NCBI GenBank assembly: GCA_019058245.1
Contig: JAHPZJ010000024.1
Span: forward strand, 1-64,000
Direction: 5' to 3'
Length of the DNA: 64,000 nt
Origin: Promethearchaeota archaeon
GTDB lineage: Archaea; Asgardarchaeota; Lokiarchaeia; Sigyniarchaeales; SOKP01
Shown here: in pieces, positions 19,975-30,030 of the stretch
How positions within the stretch are numbered: the stretch's first letter is position 1
Layout: the number at the start of each line of letters is the position of its first letter
Made by a program: the position numbers and the translations under genes
The notes under the pieces: generated by a model
Told to the model about the DNA's origin: nothing
Database searches by the model: none
What the model saw: the letters and a program-made list of their open reading frames with translations, nothing else

Positions 19975-20334
19975 ATGGATCACTTTAGAAATCCCAGAAA
20001 TATGGGTGAAATGAAAGATGCTGATGCGGTAGGTGAATATGGTAATCCTACATGTGGTGATTTAATGTATATATACATAAAAGTAAAAGAGATAAATGGA
20101 CAAAAAATAATTGATGATATATCTTTTCAGACATTTGGGTGTGCTGCAGCCATTGCCTCATCATCAATGATTACTGAGATAGCCAAAGGAAAAACGTTAG
20201 ATGATGCTATTAAAATTACTCGAGATGATGTTGCTGATGCATTAGATGGTCTTCCCCCTATTAAATTGCATTGTTCAAATCTTGCTGCAGATGCTTTACA
20301 CGTTGCTATAAAAAAATATAGGGAAAATGAATAA
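19975..20334 (+). CDS. iscU: IscU/NifU-type Fe-S scaffold
   Basis: DHFRNPRNMGEM, GNPTCGD, FGCAAAIASSS, KLHCSNLAADAL. Conserved YSEKV lies in frame upstream of this ATG (likely start about 19957). Confidence 0.92.
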   Translation: MDHFRNPRNMGEMKDADAVGEYGNPTCGDLMYIYIKVKEINGQKIIDDISFQTFGCAAAIASSSMITEIAKGKTLDDAIKITRDDVADALDGLPPIKLHCSNLAADALHVAIKKYRENE

Positions 20335-20369
20335 TTTTTTTTTAACTGATAATTCATTAAAATTGTTTT

Positions 20370-21137
20370 CTAAATCTCAACTGAATTGCTTCCATCAATC
20401 ACTTTTACATTTGAAATGTAAGATATTTTCTGAACTTCTGATAATAAACCCGCTTTTGAGTCCAATTCATTTGAAAGTTCACTTTTCTTATTGAAAGACA
20501 ACATTTTTGATTTTTTTTTAAAAGTAACTATGAAACTAATGTGATTTGTCTCCTCATCTATTGAATCAATTCCAAGGATCGTAAAATATTTCAAATACCT
20601 TCTAAAAATTGGACTTAAAGTTTGCGCGTAATCTTTAGAAACAGGAAAATCAAGTTCTAGAATGTCTTGTGCTAAGCTTTTTTGCCCAAATTTAGTATAT
20701 GTCATGAAATACATTAAGCTACAACCCACAGTAGTGAGCATTATTCCTACTAAATAAAATCGAGTACCACAAGCCATTCCTACAGCCATAACAAAAAAGA
20801 TAAAGCCAACATCTCTAGTTTCTTTTAGAGCATTTCTAAATCTAACAATGGAAAGGGCTCCTACTAATGTAAAAGCTCGAGCAATATCTGTTCCTATAAT
20901 TATCATAATCATCCCTACAATCATCCCCAATAGAATTAAAGTCTGAGTAAAATTTTGTGAATAGGATATGCTTCGATGTGTTCCTCGATAGGTAATTCCA
21001 ATGAGGATTGATAAAACAATACTCCAAAAGAAAACAATAATTACATCGGATACTTCTATTGGTGAAATATTAGTACCTAAAGTGAAAAATGAATCTTCGA
21101 TAAATTTTATGAAAAAGTCATCTAACCACATATGCAT
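20370..21137 (-). CDS. DUF4956 membrane protein
   Basis: GTDIARAFTLVGALSIVRFRNALKETRDVGFIFFVMAVGMACG. Confidence 0.85.
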   Translation of the reverse strand: MHMWLDDFFIKFIEDSFFTLGTNISPIEVSDVIIVFFWSIVLSILIGITYRGTHRSISYSQNFTQTLILLGMIVGMIMIIIGTDIARAFTLVGALSIVRFRNALKETRDVGFIFFVMAVGMACGTRFYLVGIMLTTVGCSLMYFMTYTKFGQKSLAQDILELDFPVSKDYAQTLSPIFRRYLKYFTILGIDSIDEETNHISFIVTFKKKSKMLSFNKKSELSNELDSKAGLLSEVQKISYISNVKVIDGSNSVEI

Positions 21138-21221
21138 GAATAATTTTCTTCATAAAATAAATTTTACATAAAAGAAAAAAATCTAATTAACATAAACAAA
21201 TGATAAAAAAGAATAGTATTA

Positions 21222-21866
21222 TTAGACTAAAGCAAAGTTTTTGTTTTTTTTTATTCCAGTTGCGAATTTCGAGATTTTGTATTGTATGCAATCGTTTTTT
21301 TGAATAATTTTTATGGCCCAATTTGGAATGAAATTATTAAATTTAACTTCCATTATACAAATCCTTTGTGGAACAATAAATTTCGAACCACCACCTATCT
21401 TAAGGTTAAGATTATGATTCCGCACCTTTACATTTGTATCAAATGTAATCCTAAAAGTTTTTTCAAACCTTGATAGGTAAGGTCGCCTTTTATAGGAAAC
21501 AATACATACTGGTTTTAAATTGTATTTCTTATAAAGAAACCAGATTTCTTTCAAAGTTCCCTTATCTTGTGTCGATGCGTTTTCATAGAAACTTTTAGCT
21601 ACTTTATGATTACTATTTAAAATATTTAAGGAATTTTCAAGAGGTACATAAATCCTCCTCTTTGCAACATTCTCATTAAATTTTTTCTTGATTTCAATAA
21701 AAGCAAAATCTTGATTATCTCTAGTAAAATTCGGGTAAAATCTTATCCTTAATTTTTTCCGAATACCAATTCCATTTTCTTTCTCGAGAAATGAGTGTTT
21801 GAAATTAGAATCAAAATATAAGCTCCTTACCTCATAATCATAACTATTTTGAACATAAGGATCCAA
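21222..21866 (-). CDS. VTC-domain (polyphosphate polymerase-like) protein
   Basis: YDYEVRSLYFDS, RKKLRIRFY, FIEIKKK, YKRRPYLSRFEKTFRITFDTNV, IMEVKF. Conserved RFEIKYQISL N-terminus lies in frame upstream to about 21974. Confidence 0.82.
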   Translation of the reverse strand: MDPYVQNSYDYEVRSLYFDSNFKHSFLEKENGIGIRKKLRIRFYPNFTRDNQDFAFIEIKKKFNENVAKRRIYVPLENSLNILNSNHKVAKSFYENASTQDKGTLKEIWFLYKKYNLKPVCIVSYKRRPYLSRFEKTFRITFDTNVKVRNHNLNLKIGGGSKFIVPQRICIMEVKFNNFIPNWAIKIIQKNDCIQYKISKFATGIKKNKNFALV

Positions 21867-22006
21867 TCTTATAAATGGTTGAATATACCTAAGTAAATTA
21901 TCTCTTTCCTTTAATGAGATTTGATATTTTATCTCAAATCGGTTGAAATACTTCTGATATTTCTGATAGTTTATGACTTTTTACACCATTTTTTTTTTAA
22001 TATTTT

Positions 22007-24661
22007 TTATAGTAATTGTGACCTAACAAATTCTGCTCGGGTTTCTATAAAGTTTAGAACTCGGGTCTTATCAAAATAAAATGCTATATAGGGGATTTGA
22101 TTTGGATACTCTATAGAAGAATTTGGATCTGTAAAATGATATGGTGTGATAACTGTTGACTGAATAAGATCAAACCATTCTTCAAGTTGTATAATTAATG
22201 ATTCCGTATTATTTACAATTTTCTCATGTTCATTTAGATATTCTTCTACAAAATCTGTATCATTAATTAAATTATCCCAAAGAGGCCTTGCAACAGGATC
22301 AATTCCAAATTTTAAACTAGCCTCATCATACCATCCTTTATATCCTGAAAGTAAGGGAGCATTCCGATAATCAGGAGCTCCAAACGGGATTACTGATTGA
22401 TTACTACCACTATTGAAGCTATGTTCAATATCCCATGGTAAAAGCACAAAACCAAAATTAGGATCAGAATACAACCAAAAGTTATGAGGGATAAAAATAT
22501 AATCATCCCAATTACCTATAAATACACTTGCGGCAAAATATTTTGCGAGTAGGGTTATATTTGCAACTTCATGAATATTGCTCCAGTTATAATTAATATA
22601 TCGTATAAATTTTTCCAAATCAGAATAATCATCAAGATCTTGGTTAGTCCTCAGTTCATAAACTCTATGTCCATCTATAGTTAAATACTCTTTTAAGTTT
22701 GAGATGTATTCAAGAGTAGCTACACCAGCATTAACCTTATAGAGGTTTGCTTCTGGATTTTTAAAATTACAGCGAAGAAATGTTTTATCAATGTCTTCTG
22801 TAAGTAAATATAATCCTTTGTATTCCTTTTGCTTAATAATCTTTCCGTCTTCATTTGTTTCAGTAATATAAAGTTTGGCCCAAGTTATTCTAGGACAAGG
22901 AATTCCAAGAATTTTAAAAACTTCATAACCCGCAACTTCATTCATTAATGAGAAATCTAATGGAGCTGCTCTTAAATTTAAACGTCTTAATCCAAGAAAT
23001 CGTCGATTTTCATTTTCAGGGACATATTTATATAATCCATCTCCTATATACAATTCTGTTTCACTAAATTTTAATTTAAAAGAGTCTTTAGGAAATCTCC
23101 TATTAAAATTACCACGGATTCGAAATCCTGTATTATCCATTGAATAATTATCAATTGAAACATCAGAAGGCATATATAATTGGTCTGACCATTTATTATT
23201 ATCATGTTTTCGCTCCATCATATCATAAAAGTAATCACTCTGAATTACAATGCTAACTTCATGAATTTTTTGGGTTGAAAATAGTGATGATGATTTGTAA
23301 TAATATCTTCTTGCAGTAGGACTAGAGAATCCAAATATTGCGTCATCCTCTTGATAAGGGGAAATAAAATTATTATAGAAAACGTTTTTTTGCGCAATTA
23401 TTATATTATTAAGTAAATCACATCGAGTTCTTATCCAATTTTCAATGGTTTCGACCAGTCTATCAAAGAAATCTTCATTTTTCGTGTTTCGTATAAGTGT
23501 ATTTTTAATAGGAATATAAAGTTCATTAAAATATGACACTAAGCTATTAGTATTCCAAAAATTAGTACTAATATAAGTCCATCTATTAATAATCTCTGTT
23601 ATAAACTCATTATTTTTAGAAGAATTTTCAGGAAAAAGCAACCGATAATATAATTTACTCCATACAACAGAATCGATAACATTTTCATCTTTATTTAACC
23701 ACAGTTCAATCGGAATCGTGCCAAATTCACTATACCCCCAACTTTGAGCAAAATTCCAAGGTAGAAAAAAGAAACCTGATTCAGATTCTTGGTTTAAAAC
23801 TAAATAATATGAAGAACCCTCAATAATTTCATGTCCTACAAGTAAACCAAATAAAAGATTATCTATTAACGAATTCTTATCCAAGATGGTAAAAATACCC
23901 TTTTCTTCATCGAAAAACTCTATTTCTGAAGTATTATAAATGAATTCTGTGAGATTTTTGAGTACATTAGAGCAATCTATTATATTTGGGTATAATTGTT
24001 CCCATAGTGAATCTATACTATTTGGATAAGTGTAAAAATCTCCATCCCAATTAGTGGACTGAAAAATCATATCATTTTCTTCAGGATTTTGAATATTTTC
24101 TTGTTCTAAATTCATCATTTTTCGATCAATTCTTTCAGAAAGCAAATATAAACCTTGATAATCACCATTTACATATACATCTACTAATTTAGAATATGGG
24201 AGTCTATAATTTGAATTGTCATCTATAACCATATTATAAACATCAAACGCCATCTTTGTTCTAACAGCATCAAAGTTTTTTGCAGGTGGTAAAAGAATCC
24301 AATCATCATCATTACGAATTTCAAAGAGATTTTCATTTTGAGATAACTCAAAAGAAAAACCACCATCAGAATTTCGTTTTCTAAGATTAGCAGATAGAAA
24401 ATGATTTGCCCAAGGGGCTGCTACAAATTCACTTGATATAGGAGAAAATTTCAAAAAACATTGTTGAGAGGAATTGGTTATTTCACCTGCTATTTCAATA
24501 TTAATTATTGGTACTTCTGGAGAATAACTTATTGAGCCTATGCTATCTTGATATATAAAATAGGAAAGTGATGAAATTGTAATAACTGAAATAAGAATTA
24601 GAGGAATTAATTCTTGTTTAATTCTCGAAGGTCGTAATTTTTCAAACGAATCTGATATCAT
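22007..24661 (-). CDS. CotH kinase-family protein with two CotH-like regions
   Basis: Two YxGLYLLxExID blocks (YQGLYLLSERIDRK; YKGLYLLTEDIDKT) and FVLLPWDIEHSF vs FFFLPWNFAQSW; N-terminal signal/TM. Confidence 0.85.
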   Translation of the reverse strand: MISDSFEKLRPSRIKQELIPLILISVITISSLSYFIYQDSIGSISYSPEVPIINIEIAGEITNSSQQCFLKFSPISSEFVAAPWANHFLSANLRKRNSDGGFSFELSQNENLFEIRNDDDWILLPPAKNFDAVRTKMAFDVYNMVIDDNSNYRLPYSKLVDVYVNGDYQGLYLLSERIDRKMMNLEQENIQNPEENDMIFQSTNWDGDFYTYPNSIDSLWEQLYPNIIDCSNVLKNLTEFIYNTSEIEFFDEEKGIFTILDKNSLIDNLLFGLLVGHEIIEGSSYYLVLNQESESGFFFLPWNFAQSWGYSEFGTIPIELWLNKDENVIDSVVWSKLYYRLLFPENSSKNNEFITEIINRWTYISTNFWNTNSLVSYFNELYIPIKNTLIRNTKNEDFFDRLVETIENWIRTRCDLLNNIIIAQKNVFYNNFISPYQEDDAIFGFSSPTARRYYYKSSSLFSTQKIHEVSIVIQSDYFYDMMERKHDNNKWSDQLYMPSDVSIDNYSMDNTGFRIRGNFNRRFPKDSFKLKFSETELYIGDGLYKYVPENENRRFLGLRRLNLRAAPLDFSLMNEVAGYEVFKILGIPCPRITWAKLYITETNEDGKIIKQKEYKGLYLLTEDIDKTFLRCNFKNPEANLYKVNAGVATLEYISNLKEYLTIDGHRVYELRTNQDLDDYSDLEKFIRYINYNWSNIHEVANITLLAKYFAASVFIGNWDDYIFIPHNFWLYSDPNFGFVLLPWDIEHSFNSGSNQSVIPFGAPDYRNAPLLSGYKGWYDEASLKFGIDPVARPLWDNLINDTDFVEEYLNEHEKIVNNTESLIIQLEEWFDLIQSTVITPYHFTDPNSSIEYPNQIPYIAFYFDKTRVLNFIETRAEFVRSQLL

Positions 24662-24907
24662 AATCGCCTTAATATTATTATATTACTAAAATAAAAAAAA
24701 TTGTGTAATTTGTATAGGGCACCATATTTTCTTGTTTTTATAGCCTACATGTGAATAGACTCTATGATGCTATAGCTTTATTTCGGGAAAAGAAGATTAA
24801 GTACGGATAATTACTTTTTATTTTTACAATAATAAAATCTAAGGTATTTATGTAAAAAACATTTATTTTAAATATACATATTTTTATGTCTACTTTCAAA
24901 TATCATC

Positions 24908-25756
24908 ATGAATTTTACTAAACCAATTCTTGAGATAATTCGAGAGCGAACTTCTAGTAGGACATATTCTGGAGTTTCACTTGATGAAAATATAAAGGAA
25001 AAAATAAAAGAATTATTGGAAAGTCTTGAATTAAAAAGTCCCTTTAACAGCCAAGAAGGAAATATTAGATTTGAGCTTATTAATGTTCCAGAATTTAATC
25101 CCAACGAAAAAAAGAAGCTAGGAACATATGGAATAATTAAAGGAGCCCAAAATTTTATAGTTGGAGCGGTAAAGAAATTTCAGTTTAATCGTGAACATTT
25201 TGGGTTTCTGATGGAAAAAATTATCTTACATGCCACTGATATGGGATTAGGTACTTGTTGGTTAGGTGGAACCTTTAATAGAAGTCTATTTTCAACGAAA
25301 ATTCATAAAAAAGAAGATGAAATTGTTCCCGCAATTACTCCTATTGGTTTTTCAGTCAAAAGGACAATTAAAGAGAAGGTGATTCGAAGATTTATAAAAG
25401 CAAACAACAGATTATTGTGGAACCAATTATTTTTCAAACATGATTTTAACACTCCGGTTCATCCTGAAGAAATACCAGATTATAAAGAACTACTTGAAAT
25501 GGTTAGAATCGGACCATCTGCAGGAAATAAGCAACCTTGGAGAATTATCAGGGATACTGAAAGAAAGAATTTTAATTTTTATATAGTTAAGGAAACAGGA
25601 TCATATAACCAATTTCCTCCTCTCGACATTGGAATAGCAGTTTGTCACTTTGATTTAACAGCAATGGATTTAGGTATCAATGGAAACTGGATTTTTAGCG
25701 AACCTCAAATACCAAGAACTGAGAATTATAAGTATATTATTTCTTGGTCTATATAA
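24908..25756 (+). CDS. Two-domain nitroreductase-family protein
   Basis: ERTSSRTYSG, HATDMGLGTCWLGGTFN, VRIGPSAGNKQPWRII. Confidence 0.88.
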   Translation: MNFTKPILEIIRERTSSRTYSGVSLDENIKEKIKELLESLELKSPFNSQEGNIRFELINVPEFNPNEKKKLGTYGIIKGAQNFIVGAVKKFQFNREHFGFLMEKIILHATDMGLGTCWLGGTFNRSLFSTKIHKKEDEIVPAITPIGFSVKRTIKEKVIRRFIKANNRLLWNQLFFKHDFNTPVHPEEIPDYKELLEMVRIGPSAGNKQPWRIIRDTERKNFNFYIVKETGSYNQFPPLDIGIAVCHFDLTAMDLGINGNWIFSEPQIPRTENYKYIISWSI

Positions 25757-25785
25757 ATTAATGTAGAATACTTAAATTTCTTCTC

Positions 25786-26220
25786 TTATAGAGAAGTTTT
25801 ATAAGCTTTTGCGTAATGCTTACAGCAAAAATTTAGTTTCTTTCCATTAATCATTTCTGTATAGTAATCTTTATAAAGCCTCACGCCACAACTAGAGCAA
25901 ATCTCTAGTCTCGATTGAATAGCTACATCAATTAGATTATCAAATCTTGAAAAAATTCTATCTGTAAATTCGGAACCTAAGGAAGTTAATCTATAACCTT
26001 TTGACCGTTCATTCTTTTTTGTAGTTATTTCCTCAATATATCCTTTTTCTTTTAGTTTTTTTAAAAAATCATAAATATATGTTGGGCTTGAGGTTTTTCC
26101 TAAGTCAGAACCTAATCTTTTTAAAATATAATAACCCGTAACAGAATCTTTTGACCTAAGTAATACCAATGTATATAATTTAGTTAAATTTTGGACTTTT
26201 AGGTCAGTATTAATACCCAT
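25786..26220 (-). CDS. PadR-like HTH regulator with C-terminal Cys-rich metal-binding (TRASH-like) tail
   Basis: SVTGYYILKRLG...YIYDFLKKLKEKGYIEE HTH; CSSCG...FCCKHYAKAY tail; divergent from copper genes. Confidence 0.7.
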   Translation of the reverse strand: MGINTDLKVQNLTKLYTLVLLRSKDSVTGYYILKRLGSDLGKTSSPTYIYDFLKKLKEKGYIEEITTKKNERSKGYRLTSLGSEFTDRIFSRFDNLIDVAIQSRLEICSSCGVRLYKDYYTEMINGKKLNFCCKHYAKAYKTSL

Positions 26221-26342
26221 TAATATCTCACATAGAAATATATTATAATATTATAAATAAAAATCATAATATTTAAATATATATCTTTTTGTATATATAC
26301 TCAAAAGTAATATATTTTAGTTTATAATATAAAAGTGATTTT

Positions 26343-26657
26343 ATGTTGTTGGATGGATATGATCATCAAATGATGGATTGGCAGTTTTGGGGCGCTTTTA
26401 CTTGGTTATTTATAATAGGTGGAATAATTATTCTATTCATATTGATAACAATAATACTTTTCTATACTTTAAATAGAGGAAAACATCAAATTTCCAAAGA
26501 TCTTCAATCAAGAGTTAAGATAAATCAAAATATGAAACTTAATAACAAAATTGATAGTATTAATCGTGACATGCTAAATTTCTGTCCAAATTGCGGAGAA
26601 AAAGTATATATTTCTGATATAAAATATTGTCCTAATTGTGGATGGGAATTGAAATGA
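26343..26657 (+). CDS. Membrane-anchored zinc-ribbon protein
   Basis: One TM segment (FTWLFIIGGIIILFILITIILF) and FCPNCGEK...YCPNCGW. Confidence 0.75.
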   Translation: MLLDGYDHQMMDWQFWGAFTWLFIIGGIIILFILITIILFYTLNRGKHQISKDLQSRVKINQNMKLNNKIDSINRDMLNFCPNCGEKVYISDIKYCPNCGWELK

Positions 26658-26842
26658 AAATATCGATAATTCATAGACTACTCTACATTTTTCAAAATCT
26701 CTAAAAAATAAATATTTTGTAAATCTCTCAAATATTTGGATAAAAGGAGACATAAATCATTTTCAAATTATAATCAAAACATATAACTAGTAAATTTAGT
26801 GTATTAGTATAATAATCATAGAAAAAAAATAGTTGATTAAGT

Positions 26843-29722
26843 ATGCAAACAGAAGAAATTCAGAAGATTAAAATAAAACTTGGAGGAATGACGTGTGCTT
26901 CTTGTGCACTTAAAATAGAAAATAAACTAGGAAGTCTTTTAGGTGTAAATAGTTCAATAGTGAATTTTGCTAATGAGGAGGCAAATGTAGAATATGATCC
27001 TAAGACTTTAAACTATTATGATTTTAATAAGGCTATTAGAGATTTAGGATATAAAGCGTCTTTATCAAAGATAGATTTAATTGTCAAAGATACGTTAAGT
27101 GAAAAAGATTTTGGCGATTTTGTTGAAAAAGTAAAAGATATTAAAGGAATTTATGAAGTACGAGGTAATTTTACTGCATCTAAAATTTTTATTGAATTTA
27201 ATGAAGCAGAAATCGGAGAAGCTAGAGTCTATTCTAATATAAAGAAGTTAGGTTATAATATAGAGAAATCTGCTGGTGTAATAGATAAGGATATAGAACA
27301 GCATAAAAAGGAAATGCGTTATCGTTTGATTATTTTAACGATTTCATTAATTTTTTCTGCTTTTATAGCTCCTATAAATTGGATTGTTCCCGCTTCTTTT
27401 ACACGTAACCTTATTTTAACGATTTTAGCTACTGGGAATTATGGTGTAGCAGGTTCATTCTTCTTAGGAGGAGCCTATAAATCATTAAGGAACAAATCTG
27501 CAAATATGGATGTTTTAATTGTTCTTGGAACAACCACAGCATATATATATTCATTCTTAACAACTTTTTTCATTTCTGGAGAAGTGTTTTATGAAGCTAT
27601 GAGTTTAATTTTTTCCTTTATTTTAATTGGAAAATATCTTGAACATAAAACAAAAGGACAAGCATCCGAAGCAATTAAAAAATTAATTGGGCTACAACCA
27701 AAAACGGCAACTTTATTAAAGGATGGTAAAGAAATAGAAATCCCAATTGAAGAAATTGAAAAAGGCGATATCTTAATTGTACGTCCTGGTGAAAAAATAC
27801 CAGTTGACGGAAAAGTGTTAAAAGGTAAATCAAAAGTTGATGAATCAATGATTACAGGTGAGAGTAAATATATTAAAAAAGAAGTGGAAGACGCAGTAAT
27901 CGGAGCAACTGTTAATCAAACGGGTTTACTTCAAATTATAACAGAGAAGGTAGGTAAAGAAACCATGTTATTCCAAATAATTGGATTTGTAAAGGAAGCT
28001 CAATCACGAAAAGGTTCAAAACAACGTTTAGCAGATAGAGTAAGTAATTATTTTGTTCCCATAGTTGTAATCATCGCTTCAATTGCTTTTGTTTATTGGT
28101 ATTTCATAGCAGGAAGTGGTATTGAAGTAGCTTTACTTGTCTTCACATCAGTAGTTGTAATCTCATGTCCTTGTGCACTTGGTTTAGCGATCCCAACAGC
28201 AATAATGGTGGGTACAGGAAAGGGTGCTGAAAATGGGTTATTGATTAAAGGAGGAGATTCTTTGGAAACAATCAATACTATAAATAGCATAGTTTTTGAT
28301 AAAACGGGGACTTTAACAATTGGGAAACCAAAAGTTTCTGGGATTTTTGCAGATAATAATCTGAAAGATTCTGGACTTTCTGAGAATGATCTATTATTTT
28401 ATGCTGCAAGTGCTGAAATGGGTTCTGAACACCCTCTTGGTCTAGCAATAATTGAAGAAGCAAATCAAAGGGGTTTATCTCTTGAAGCACCAAGTGAATT
28501 TGATGCTATCCCTGGTAAAGGTCTCATTGCTACTGTTAAAAACCAGAAGGTTATACTGGGAAGTCCTAAATTATTTGTTGAAAATAATATTAAAACAGAT
28601 GATTATATTGAGGAATTTAAAAAATATCAACTATTAGGAAGAACAACTATATTTGTAAGTGTTGATAACCAAGTAAAAGGAATAATTGGCATATCGGATA
28701 AAATTAAAGACCAAGCTCCATACGCTCTTGAACTCTTAAGAAGTATAGGATTAGAAATTTATATGCTCACAGGAGATAATAAACAAACAGCATTAATCAT
28801 AGGTGACGAGTTAAATATTGATGAAACGCATATTTTAGCAGAGGTTTTACCTAATGAGAAAGCTTTAACAATTAAGAAACTTCAAGAATCTTCAAAAGAT
28901 AGAATAGTAGGGATGGTTGGAGATGGAATCAATGATGCTCCAGCATTAGCACAAGCGGATGTTGGAATTGCTGTAGGATCCGGTACGGATGTTGCTATTG
29001 AAACTGCAGACATAGTGTTAATGAGAGGAGATCTAAGAAATGTTGTTTCTGCAATTAAATTGTCAAAGAAGACATATAAAAAAATGATTACAAATCTATT
29101 TTGGGCATTAATATACAACTTAATTGGCATACCTCTTGCTGCGGGATTGTTATATTATATTACAGGTTTCTTTTTGCCCCCTTATCTGGCAGCAATTTTT
29201 ATGGCTTCTAGTTCAGTTTCAGTTGTAACAAATGCTTTGTTTTTAAAAAGATATGAACCTAAAACACCTCAACAAATTGAAGAAGAAAAATTATTAATGA
29301 CTCAAGGAAAAGAAGTTGTAGATCCAGTATGTGGAATGAAACTTGACTCTAGAAAGGCAATTGAATATGAGTATAAAAACAAAATCTATTACTTTTGTAA
29401 TCCAAATTGCGAAGCACACTTTAAATTAGATCCTGAAAGATATAAAAATTATGATGCAATGGATCCAAAATTAATGCAAATTAAAAGTCCTGAAGTAAGT
29501 AAAAATAAAGAAAAATCAATAAAAATTAAACAAAAAAAAGAGGATGATAAAAAAATGGGAAAATTAAGATGTACAGAATGTGGATTAGAACAAGATCTTC
29601 CAATGCATTGTGGAAAACCAATGCATAAAGAAAATGATCAATTAGTATGTTGGATGGGTGCTTCATGTGGTGTTCAAGAAATCCCTAAACATCATGATAA
29701 ACCTATGGAAGTAATTGAATAA
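26843..29722 (+). CDS. copA: Copper-translocating P1B-type ATPase with YHS and extra Cys-rich C-terminal modules
   Basis: [37 protein letters not shown]-terminal VDPVCGMKL...YFCNPNC YHS and [18 protein letters not shown] module. Confidence 0.95.
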   Translation: MQTEEIQKIKIKLGGMTCASCALKIENKLGSLLGVNSSIVNFANEEANVEYDPKTLNYYDFNKAIRDLGYKASLSKIDLIVKDTLSEKDFGDFVEKVKDIKGIYEVRGNFTASKIFIEFNEAEIGEARVYSNIKKLGYNIEKSAGVIDKDIEQHKKEMRYRLIILTISLIFSAFIAPINWIVPASFTRNLILTILATGNYGVAGSFFLGGAYKSLRNKSANMDVLIVLGTTTAYIYSFLTTFFISGEVFYEAMSLIFSFILIGKYLEHKTKGQASEAIKKLIGLQPKTATLLKDGKEIEIPIEEIEKGDILIVRPGEKIPVDGKVLKGKSKVDESMITGESKYIKKEVEDAVIGATVNQTGLLQIITEKVGKETMLFQIIGFVKEAQSRKGSKQRLADRVSNYFVPIVVIIASIAFVYWYFIAGSGIEVALLVFTSVVVISCPCALGLAIPTAIMVGTGKGAENGLLIKGGDSLETINTINSIVFDKTGTLTIGKPKVSGIFADNNLKDSGLSENDLLFYAASAEMGSEHPLGLAIIEEANQRGLSLEAPSEFDAIPGKGLIATVKNQKVILGSPKLFVENNIKTDDYIEEFKKYQLLGRTTIFVSVDNQVKGIIGISDKIKDQAPYALELLRSIGLEIYMLTGDNKQTALIIGDELNIDETHILAEVLPNEKALTIKKLQESSKDRIVGMVGDGINDAPALAQADVGIAVGSGTDVAIETADIVLMRGDLRNVVSAIKLSKKTYKKMITNLFWALIYNLIGIPLAAGLLYYITGFFLPPYLAAIFMASSSVSVVTNALFLKRYEPKTPQQIEEEKLLMTQGKEVVDPVCGMKLDSRKAIEYEYKNKIYYFCNPNCEAHFKLDPERYKNYDAMDPKLMQIKSPEVSKNKEKSIKIKQKKEDDKKMGKLRCTECGLEQDLPMHCGKPMHKENDQLVCWMGASCGVQEIPKHHDKPMEVIE

Positions 29723-29748
29723 AATTATTAAAAAGGAGGATATAAAAA

Positions 29749-29919
29749 ATGACCTTATATAAGTGTGGAAAATGTGGAAAATCTATAGACACAATTCCTA
29801 AGCACTGTTCAGAAGATATGATATTTAATGAAGAAGAAAATCGATTTGAATGTTATATGGGACCAAATTGTGGCTATCTTCCATTAGATGATTTGAGATG
29901 TGAAGAATGTTGTAAATAG
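29749..29919 (+). CDS. 56-aa Cys-rich protein paralogous to the CopA C-terminal module
   Basis: MTLYKCGKCGKSIDTIPKHCSEDMIFNEEENRFECYMGPNCGYLPLDDLRCEECCK*; AAGGAGGA SD about 9 nt upstream. Not in ORF track. Confidence 0.8.
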   Translation: MTLYKCGKCGKSIDTIPKHCSEDMIFNEEENRFECYMGPNCGYLPLDDLRCEECCK

Positions 29920-30030
29920 TAATCAATCTTAACTACCTTTTTTCTCTTTATATTTATGTATTTGAAAAAAAGGATTGTCTTTATAAATGTTCCAGATAAT
30001 ATCATATCTAACATATATAATCTTAGAATA

